Assembly (NCBI GenBank): GCA_905479025.1
Contig: CAJQKX010000042.1
Span: 1 to 8,534, forward strand
DNA length: 8,534 nt
Direction of reading: 5' to 3'
Source of the DNA: an uncultured Paraglaciecola sp.
Lineage (GTDB): Bacteria; Pseudomonadota; Gammaproteobacteria; Enterobacterales; Alteromonadaceae
Below the pieces are notes generated by a model. That model was given only the letters and a program-made list of their open reading frames with translations, made no database searches and was not told the origin of the DNA. Of this stretch, positions 1 to 5,525 are shown in pieces (position 1 is the stretch's first letter; every line of letters begins with the position of its first letter). Made by a program: the position numbers and the translations under genes.

Positions 1-2
1 CA

Positions 3-137
3 TTTTTGTCTTTAAAATGGCAAAATTGGATCTTTCTTGGCGAAAAAATATTTTGGATGCATTCGTTTAATCATGATCAGTACTCGACTCGGATTGCTGA
101 TAGTGGTGGTAAGGAAATGAGGCTTGATTTAACTTAA
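3..137 (+). CDS. 3' end of an unidentified gene (partial)
   Basis: A reading frame open from the left edge (frame beginning at base 3) runs 44 codons to a TAA at 135-137. The visible C-terminus is rich in Trp and Phe in its first half (KWQNWIFLGEKIFW) and ends in a polar tail (STRIADSGGKEMRLDLT). It lies 75 bases before the polymerase gene on the same strand, as expected for the preceding gene of a polysaccharide operon. I do not recognise the family from this fragment. The frame ending in TAA at 68-70 is also open from the edge, but it is shorter. Support is the absence of stops in an AT-rich stretch and the gene-dense context only. Confidence 0.45.
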   Translation, partial: FLSLKWQNWIFLGEKIFWMHSFNHDQYSTRIADSGGKEMRLDLT

Positions 138-212
138 ATTAAAAGATAATTCAATTAGATTCCACCTGTAACAAAAAAATTTAATTAAACTTGTAGGGGA
201 GCTATATAAGTA

Positions 213-1745
213 ATGCTGATAAAGGCTTATGACATCAAAACCCTAGACCTCTACTTTTTTAGATCTAGCCAAATAATAATTTTATTGATGGCGATAATTT
301 CGACTTACGCTATTTTGCAGAATTTAAAGTTAGAAAATTTGATCCCCACGCTAGCTATTTTCATCACCCCGTGTGTTTTTATTGCTTTTGAGCGATTCAG
401 GAACAATATTTTCTCTGTAATGACGATTTTTTGGTTATTGCTTTATATATATATACCCCTTACGTATATCAGTATTTTAGGTGACGACTACATGTTCGGA
501 ACTGGGTTGAATATTGATATTCCATTTAGTCAGAATCAATACGTCGAAGCTTACACGTCGAACTTATACTTTTTATTTGTGTGTTTACTTTCTGCCTTTT
601 TAGGATTATGTGTGACTAGCATTAAACCTAGATTACTAGCGACCCATGAGAGACTCAAATCTTTTGGGTATGGCCCAATAATTTTACTGGGTCTTGTTAC
701 GTTTTCAATTCAGTTTAATGACGTCATAAGTTATCTTGTGGCTAAATCGAATAATGAGTCTAAAGGAGAAGGACTCTTAAAATTTCTCTTCTTTGATCAT
801 GCGTTTATTCTTCTTGCCGGCGCAACGCTGTTGTCATTATTCGGAAGAAGTGCTTCCGAAAAAATAAAACAAACAACGATTAGCATTTGGATAGTTGGGC
901 TATTTTTTGCTGTAATTTTGCTGGCAGGTAGTAAAGCTGGATGGCTTCAAATAGGGGTATTATATTTTCTGTTACCGTATAGCTATCTTAGGAGAAGCAA
1001 AGAAAAAGATATCCTCTTTCTTTCAATTCCAGCAATTGTTTTCGTAGCTTTTATGTCTCCGTTACTATTTTTTGGAGCTTTCTTTTATAGAATCACAATG
1101 ACAACTTCAATAGACATGGACCTGTTTAGAATCCTGGGAGCTATTGACTGGACTATTTTAGGGTACCTGATAAACGAAATTTTCACTCGTTTAGCGATAG
1201 GTGGTTTTGATCGTTTCATGCTCATCTGCACCACATTTTTGTCTTCTGATGTGGGACCTTATGCAATTAATGAATATGTGCCTTATATACTAAAAAACGG
1301 TGCTAATATGTTGTTACCTGGGACGCCTTATTCAGAATCCTATGCTCCCAGTTCACAACTTTTCCCAGAGGTTATTAATTTGGCACCACTTGATGGGGAC
1401 CTTTCGGCAGCATACTTATTGTCTTCGATTAATTCTCAGCCTTACACTATTTTTGGCGTTTTGACGATATTATTCGGATGGTTATCCCCTGTGTTAATAT
1501 TTTTCTACCATATCCTACTATCTCTTTTATATAAACAGTTGAAAAACTTTTATGCTCGCATTACTCTTATTTATTTCTATTTCACAGCAATGCAGAGTTT
1601 TGGTATAGAAATTGCCCTTGGGTATGCATACCACATCATCATCAGTTTAGTTTTCATGCATTTTTTCCTATTAGTATTGTCAAAAATCCACATTAGGACG
1701 ACTGAGTTTGTTGGTGAAAGTACAATTCATGCTGAAATTAAATAA
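213..1745 (+). CDS. wzy: Wzy-like O-antigen/capsule repeat-unit polymerase
   Basis: A 510-residue integral inner-membrane protein, proposed to polymerise undecaprenyl-linked repeat units on the periplasmic face. About 12 hydrophobic segments are visible, roughly at residues 19-37, 42-59, 66-89, 116-136, 153-172, 192-211, 222-239, 244-260, 267-292, 411-436, 447-465 and 469-490. A long hydrophilic stretch (about 293-410) sits between the ninth and tenth. One large periplasmic loop plus 10-14 helices is the usual Wzy layout. The loop contains LPGTPYSESYAPSSQLFPE, resembling loops of other 'oligosaccharide repeat unit polymerase' proteins. Wzy proteins share little sequence, so the call rests on topology and context; a Wzx flippase or O-antigen ligase is less likely given the loop and the neighbours. 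The ATG at 213 follows AGGGGAG (195-201). The stop overlaps another ATG (TAATG), then about 100 bases precede the aldolase gene. Confidence 0.75.
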   Translation: MLIKAYDIKTLDLYFFRSSQIIILLMAIISTYAILQNLKLENLIPTLAIFITPCVFIAFERFRNNIFSVMTIFWLLLYIYIPLTYISILGDDYMFGTGLNIDIPFSQNQYVEAYTSNLYFLFVCLLSAFLGLCVTSIKPRLLATHERLKSFGYGPIILLGLVTFSIQFNDVISYLVAKSNNESKGEGLLKFLFFDHAFILLAGATLLSLFGRSASEKIKQTTISIWIVGLFFAVILLAGSKAGWLQIGVLYFLLPYSYLRRSKEKDILFLSIPAIVFVAFMSPLLFFGAFFYRITMTTSIDMDLFRILGAIDWTILGYLINEIFTRLAIGGFDRFMLICTTFLSSDVGPYAINEYVPYILKNGANMLLPGTPYSESYAPSSQLFPEVINLAPLDGDLSAAYLLSSINSQPYTIFGVLTILFGWLSPVLIFFYHILLSLLYKQLKNFYARITLIYFYFTAMQSFGIEIALGYAYHIIISLVFMHFFLLVLSKIHIRTTEFVGESTIHAEIK

Positions 1746-1837
1746 TGACCGAATACGAATATTACTTTATCCTTTTTGATGGGATTACTGGAGGGGACTG
1801 AAGTGCCTTCCTCGTCAGCTTTCTTTTGTTATTAACT

Positions 1838-1841
1838 GGAG
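1838..1841 (+). promoter_or_regulatory. Ribosome binding site deciding the aldolase start
   Basis: GGAG lies five bases before the ATG at 1847. It favours that ATG over the in-frame TTG at 1826, which has no comparable purine-rich site upstream and would add seven residues (MLLTGDH) outside the family's conserved N-terminus. Confidence 0.75.
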
Positions 1842-1846
1842 ATCAT

Positions 1847-3442
1847 ATGTCTATTAAACTTCTTGACTGCACTTTAAGAGATGGGGGTTATTATAACCGT
1901 TGGGACTTTGATGCTGGTCTTGTTGATAATTATTTGAAGACAATGGCTGTTTGCAGTTTAGATTTTGTCGAGCTAGGTTTAAGGCAATTCAAAAATACTG
2001 CATATCTTGGCGCACATGCTTATACAACTGCTAGCTATTTGAGCCGATTGTCCCTTCCTGATGGGCCTACATATGGGGCAATGATTGATGCAAATACAGT
2101 TCTATCTGAGCACTTAAGTCAAGAAAACTGTATTGATCGGTTATTTGGAGACGCAAATGATGAGAAGATTGATCTAGTGAGAGTTGCTGCGCATTTCAAA
2201 GAGGTAGAATTTTGTCTGCCTATGCTAGAACGTTTGAAGGCCAAGGGATATCTAGTAGGACTAAATATAATGCAGGCTTCTCTGAAAACCGCGGAGGAGT
2301 TAGAAGACTTATCTGCGCTACTTTCTGACTGGACGTGTGTTGATGTGGTCTATTTTGCTGACTCTCTTGGATCAATGCAGCAAAGTGATGTGGTGAGAGT
2401 ATATAAAGCAATCAGTAAGAATTGGGGTAAGGATATTGGTTTCCATGCGCATAACAATATGGGACAGGCGATTTCTAACGTAGCGATTGCGATAGAGCTT
2501 GGCTGCACTTGGATTGATGGAACCGTTACTGGAATGGGTCGAGGTGCTGGTAATGCCGAGACTGAGTTCTTATTACTAGATTCTAGAGTCAGAACGTCCA
2601 GTATCGACCATACTAGTTTATTTGGGCTAGTGGATAACTACTTTGATAAACTAAAAAACTCGCACGGCTGGGGAGCCTCAGTTCCTTATTACTTGGGTGC
2701 TCTAAACGGTCTACATCCAACTTATGTGCAAGAGTTATGTGCTGACCACTCTTTAGATTCAAGACTAATTCCAAAAATAATTTCTGATCTAGGAAATTCA
2801 CCAAGCCCTGCTTCCTTTGACAGATCTTCTCTTGATAGGGTCAAATCCAAAATAGAACCGGTGCAAAAAGTGATCGATGGTCAAACGGTACCAGCTTTTA
2901 TGAAAGGACGAGAGGTGGTTCTGGTCGCTCAAACAGAGCTATCAGTTAAATATCTGAATGCCATTGAAGATTACTGCATTAAAAAACAACCAATTTTGAT
3001 TTCAATAAATCAGCCAAAATCCGGCTTAGAGTTAGATTATGATTTGGTGATCATTTCTCACAATGAAAAATTTAGAGATGATGAAAGTAGATATATGGAT
3101 GACTGCTATAAATATGTGGCACCAAAAAGTATGTTTGAACACATAGATATAAATATTCAGCATGATTATGGTGTGGTAGTTGCGCAAAATGAGTTCAAAA
3201 GTTGTGGTAGTCATGCGCGCGTACCAAATCGGTTAACGTTAGCTTACGCTATTGCTTTTTGCCTAGATGCTGGAACTGAACATATTAATCTAATAGGCTT
3301 TGGTGGTTTCAACTTGGAAGACCAGCGACACAAAGAGATGCAGGAATTTTTGCAAATATTGGCGTCGGAAACGACAATTGAGTTACATTCTTTAACTCCC
3401 ACATCCTTCGCTATACCTGAGTTATCGATCTACGCTATTTAG
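1847..3442 (+). CDS. DRE-TIM/HMGL-type pyruvate aldolase with extra C-terminal domain
   Basis: A 531-residue protein. Residues 1 to about 270 match the metal-dependent DRE-TIM metallolyase family, closest in style to 4-hydroxy-2-oxovalerate aldolase (DmpG/BphI). Visible signatures are LLDCTLRDGG (5-14, with catalytic Arg11 and metal-ligand Asp12), FHAHNN (199-204, metal ligands His200 and His202) and GRGAGNAETE (231-240). In the family these enzymes form a pyruvate enolate on a divalent metal and add it to an aldehyde, or run the reverse. A linker follows, then a second domain (about 356-531) with alternating strands and helices (GREVVLVAQTELSVKYL, LDYDLVIISHNEK, INLIGFGGFNLEDQ). It looks Rossmann-like and I cannot assign it. 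No acylating aldehyde dehydrogenase (DmpF/BphJ) is adjacent, so an aromatic-catabolic role is unlikely. The next two genes (cytidylyltransferase, HAD phosphatase) suggest that it builds a ulosonic acid for the polysaccharide; that role is inference. The start at 1847 is chosen for its RBS. Confidence 0.85.
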   Translation: MSIKLLDCTLRDGGYYNRWDFDAGLVDNYLKTMAVCSLDFVELGLRQFKNTAYLGAHAYTTASYLSRLSLPDGPTYGAMIDANTVLSEHLSQENCIDRLFGDANDEKIDLVRVAAHFKEVEFCLPMLERLKAKGYLVGLNIMQASLKTAEELEDLSALLSDWTCVDVVYFADSLGSMQQSDVVRVYKAISKNWGKDIGFHAHNNMGQAISNVAIAIELGCTWIDGTVTGMGRGAGNAETEFLLLDSRVRTSSIDHTSLFGLVDNYFDKLKNSHGWGASVPYYLGALNGLHPTYVQELCADHSLDSRLIPKIISDLGNSPSPASFDRSSLDRVKSKIEPVQKVIDGQTVPAFMKGREVVLVAQTELSVKYLNAIEDYCIKKQPILISINQPKSGLELDYDLVIISHNEKFRDDESRYMDDCYKYVAPKSMFEHIDINIQHDYGVVVAQNEFKSCGSHARVPNRLTLAYAIAFCLDAGTEHINLIGFGGFNLEDQRHKEMQEFLQILASETTIELHSLTPTSFAIPELSIYAI

Positions 3443-3534
3443 TGCTCTGCGAGCTATTTTTCGCGAGACTATATTCTTAATGCAACAAAAGTCTAGGTTG
3501 GTAACTTCTGAAAACCTTAGTTACCTAATTAAAT

Positions 3535-3539
3535 GGGGA
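3535..3539 (+). promoter_or_regulatory. Ribosome binding site deciding the cytidylyltransferase start
   Basis: GGGGA, six bases before the ATG at 3546. It supports this start over the in-frame ATG at 3480, which would add 22 residues with no family similarity. The shorter product is 248 residues, the same length as E. coli KdsB. Confidence 0.75.
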
Positions 3540-3545
3540 AAAGCT

Positions 3546-4292
3546 ATGTCTTCTAGTTTAAAAGTAGTAATCGTAATACCAGCAAGATATAAATCTTCTC
3601 GATTTGAAGGAAAGCCGCTGGCAAAGATTCTTGGTGAGCCTATGATACTGAGAGTTTGTAGGCTTTGCGCTAAATCGTTGGATATGGAAAATATTTATGT
3701 GGCTACAGATGATAATCGAATCAAGGAAACGGTCGAAGCTAGCGGCTTTAACGTTGTTATGACCAGTGATGCCCATCTTACTGGCACCGATCGTACTGCC
3801 GAGGTTGCAGGCATAATCGATGCCGATATATATATTAATGTCCAGGGTGACGAGCCCATGATTGATCCTGCTGATATTACTAGAATAATAGAGGAAAAAA
3901 TAAAATATCCGAATTGTGTCATCAAAGGCTTCACTAAAATAACGGCACAGGAAGACCCTGATAATCTCAATATAGTCAAAGTAGTCTTCACTGAAGATAA
4001 AAAAATGATTTATATGTCAAGAAGTCGGTTACCTGGTGCTAAAAGTCTCAAATTATCTAATGGTGTTTATCATAAAGCTGTATGTATTTATGCGTTCAAC
4101 AACAATGAGTTACAAGCCTATGCCAAATTTGGTAGGAAGAGTGAACTTGAGATGGTTGAAGATATCGAGATATTGAGATTTTTAGATCTAGGCATAGATG
4201 TAAGGCTTGTTGAAACAAAATCGGCTAGCCTCGCAGTAGATGAAATAGATGATATTTCGAAAGTTGAAAATCACATCATGAAATTCCAATAA
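3546..4292 (+). CDS. kdsB: CMP-Kdo synthetase-like cytidylyltransferase
   Basis: A 248-residue cytoplasmic nucleotidyltransferase that would activate a 3-deoxy-2-ulosonic acid with CTP, giving the CMP-sugar and pyrophosphate. KdsB signatures appear in order: VIPARYKSSRFEGKPL (10-25, the nucleotide-binding loop with Arg14 and Lys23), ATDD (53-56), TGTDRTAEV (79-87), INVQGDEPMI (97-106, Asp102 in the metal/substrate-binding position), YMSRSRLP (156-163), LEMVEDIEILRFL (201-213) and AVDEIDDISKV (230-240, Asp232 as second metal ligand). All expected catalytic acidic residues appear present. It differs from housekeeping KdsB around 174-185, where HKAVCIYAFNN replaces the usual HxGIYGYR. This suggests a paralogue for the surface glycan rather than the lipid A enzyme, so the exact substrate may not be Kdo. 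It sits 103 bases after the aldolase gene and 20 before the HAD gene. Confidence 0.85.
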   Translation: MSSSLKVVIVIPARYKSSRFEGKPLAKILGEPMILRVCRLCAKSLDMENIYVATDDNRIKETVEASGFNVVMTSDAHLTGTDRTAEVAGIIDADIYINVQGDEPMIDPADITRIIEEKIKYPNCVIKGFTKITAQEDPDNLNIVKVVFTEDKKMIYMSRSRLPGAKSLKLSNGVYHKAVCIYAFNNNELQAYAKFGRKSELEMVEDIEILRFLDLGIDVRLVETKSASLAVDEIDDISKVENHIMKFQ

Positions 4293-4312
4293 TTTGATGG
4301 TAGGGTACAGAA

Positions 4313-4993
4313 ATGGTGTCTCGAGAATTCAAAACGATTATTTTTGACTGTGATGGGGTATTACTAAATTCAAACCAAATTAAATCTAGGGCCTTCTATG
4401 ATACCGTCGTTGGTTTTGGCGAGAAATTTGCGGACGAGTTACTAGAGTATCACCGCAATCATGGAGGTATTTCAAGAAATAAAAAATTCCAATATTTTCT
4501 TAACAATATCGTACACTCTTCTGAAGACAATACAGATTATTCAGAATTACTGTACAAATATGCAACTTTAGTTGTCGACAGTCTTATAAAGTGTGAAATA
4601 TGTGATGGCCTCGATCAGCTTAGAAGGGAAAGTTCTGATACTAACTGGCTGGTTATTTCTGGAGGGAATGAAGATGAGATTAAGCATGTATTTGCAGAGA
4701 AAGGGATAGCCAAATATTTCAATGGTGGTATTTTTGGTAGCCCTAAATCAAAAGATGATATTTTCAGAGAATTGGTTGAAGAACGGGTGATACAGTATCC
4801 AGCTATATATTTGGGAGATAGTCGTTATGATTACGAGGTCGCGAGTAAGTATTTAGTAGACTTTTTGTTTGTTTATGGTTGGACTGAATTTAATGATTGG
4901 GAAAATTATTGCGAGACCAACTCCATTCAAAGTATTGAAAAAGTTCTAGATGTCATTACGTATTGTGCTGAAAAAAATATTTCCTTTACATAA
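4313..4993 (+). CDS. HAD-superfamily phosphatase
   Basis: A 226-residue HAD hydrolase with all four motifs: motif I IIFDCDGVLLNS (9-20, nucleophile Asp12 and acid/base Asp14), motif II VISGG (114-118, Ser116), motif III Lys145 in GSPKSKDD, and motif IV YLGDSRYD (166-173, Asp169 and Asp173). The region between about 20 and 95 is a small helical C1 cap, as in phosphoglycolate phosphatase-like enzymes acting on small sugar phosphates. Its place directly after a CMP-Kdo synthetase-like gene suggests that it dephosphorylates the ulosonic-acid phosphate (the KdsC/NeuC-style step) before activation; substrate and order are inferred. It is not of the short, capless KdsC type, which again points to a non-standard pathway. 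The ATG lies 20 bases after the previous stop, with a GGTAGGG-like RBS between them. It is the last gene before a long spacer. Confidence 0.85.
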   Translation: MVSREFKTIIFDCDGVLLNSNQIKSRAFYDTVVGFGEKFADELLEYHRNHGGISRNKKFQYFLNNIVHSSEDNTDYSELLYKYATLVVDSLIKCEICDGLDQLRRESSDTNWLVISGGNEDEIKHVFAEKGIAKYFNGGIFGSPKSKDDIFRELVEERVIQYPAIYLGDSRYDYEVASKYLVDFLFVYGWTEFNDWENYCETNSIQSIEKVLDVITYCAEKNISFT

Positions 4994-5042
4994 AAAAGTA
5001 TAACTATTTTCCTCTATATCCCTATAAAAATCTGTAAAGGAA
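4981..5042 (+). repeat. 10-bp inverted repeat straddling the HAD gene stop
   Basis: TTCCTTTACA (4981-4990) is perfectly complemented by TGTAAAGGAA (5033-5042), enclosing a 42-base loop. It could fold at the end of the three-gene transcript, but the stem is AT-rich, the loop is long and no run of T follows directly. A matched decamer at this distance is not unexpected by chance in AT-rich DNA. Terminator function is therefore weakly supported. Confidence 0.25.
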
Positions 5043-5105
5043 TAGCTTTAGCATTTTAATTCATGACTTACCTACAGACGTTTTATTTAAAAGGTTTGAA
5101 TATAA

Positions 5106-5213
5106 ATGATCAGTCAAAAAACTCTAAATTGGTTGCTTGAGTATTGGTTGTCAGTTAACGGCCTTTTATTATTTATGCTCAGCGCCTTCGTGAGACGAGT
5201 AGCTTTAATTTGA
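5106..5213 (+). CDS. Possible small hydrophobic ORF or gene remnant
   Basis: ATG at 5106, 35 codons to a TGA at 5211-5213, with a weak AAGG 11 bases upstream. Residues about 15-29 (LSVNGLLLFMLSAFV) could form one membrane helix. The pattern loosely recalls the start of YqaA/DedA-like membrane proteins (NGLxLLFLSAF), but the conserved residues that should follow are absent. It may be a decayed 5' end or chance. I would not assign a function. Confidence 0.15.
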   Translation: MISQKTLNWLLEYWLSVNGLLLFMLSAFVRRVALI

Positions 5214-5441
5214 TTATACGAATACCTATGAGGTCAATAGTTTGTCTGTTTTTGGCTTTGATTTTTTGCACCAATTATTGACATGCTCTGAACAAGGCCT
5301 ATTCGTTGAGGTTATTAGGCTTTGCCTTAAAGAACACGGAAAATTGAAGTTGCAGAAAGGCTGTTATCACTAATTAAATCTCTTTCTCTAGTCACATGTT
5401 GAATGTCACACTTCGGAATTTATGCTCCTAGTTATTTTTTA

Positions 5442-5470
5442 TTGACCTAAAAAGTATAGTTATATTTAAC
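5442..5470 (+). promoter_or_regulatory. Possible sigma70-type promoter before the glycosyltransferase gene
   Basis: TTGACC (5442-5447) followed after 17 bases by TTTAAC (5465-5470), a 4-of-6 match to the -10 consensus, in AT-rich DNA about 55 bases before the TTG start at 5526. A separate promoter would make sense after the long spacer. The -10 is imperfect and such matches are frequent in AT-rich sequence. Confidence 0.25.
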
Positions 5471-5511
5471 ATGTCTTGGAAGCTGTATTTTTTGGATAAA
5501 ATCACCGCTTT

Positions 5512-5516
5512 AGGAG
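5512..5516 (+). promoter_or_regulatory. Ribosome binding site for a TTG start
   Basis: AGGAG nine bases before TTG at 5526. No in-frame ATG with an RBS lies near, so TTG is the likely initiator. Confidence 0.7.
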
Positions 5517-5525
5517 ATTAAAAAT

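Larger units (their letters stand above)
4994..5525. other. Long spacer with no convincing gene
   Basis: About 530 bases between the HAD gene and the TTG start of the next gene. All + strand frames are broken repeatedly and I see no conserved protein motif, tRNA or repeat family. It holds a possible 35-codon hydrophobic ORF (5106-5213), a short imperfect stem (AAGGCCTA at about 5294 with TAGGCTT near 5317) and a possible promoter close to its right end. Other intergenic gaps here are about 20-100 bases, so this one probably marks a lost gene or a recombination joint and splits the locus into two transcription units. Confidence 0.6.

Noticed and set aside
3444..3461. Small hairpin GCTC-TGC-GAGC followed by TATTTTT just after the aldolase gene, as a possible terminator
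   Set aside because: The stem is only four base pairs with a three-base loop, and the next gene probably belongs to the same transcript. Too weak to call.
3480..3545. Upstream ATG at 3480 as start of the cytidylyltransferase
   Set aside because: It adds 22 residues without family similarity and lacks a good RBS; the ATG at 3546 has GGGGA and gives the usual 248-residue length.
3695..3991. 98-codon reverse-strand ORF within the cytidylyltransferase gene
   Set aside because: It lies antisense to a strongly conserved KdsB-family coding region, has no recognisable motif and is best explained as a shadow.
5278..5306. Consensus -35 TTGACA at 5278-5283 as a promoter
   Set aside because: The hexamer 17 bases downstream (ATTCGT) does not resemble a -10 box.
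5294..5323. Imperfect stem AAGGCCTA...TAGGCTT in the spacer as a terminator or regulatory RNA
   Set aside because: It has a bulge, a 14-base loop and no following T-run; it is compatible with chance.
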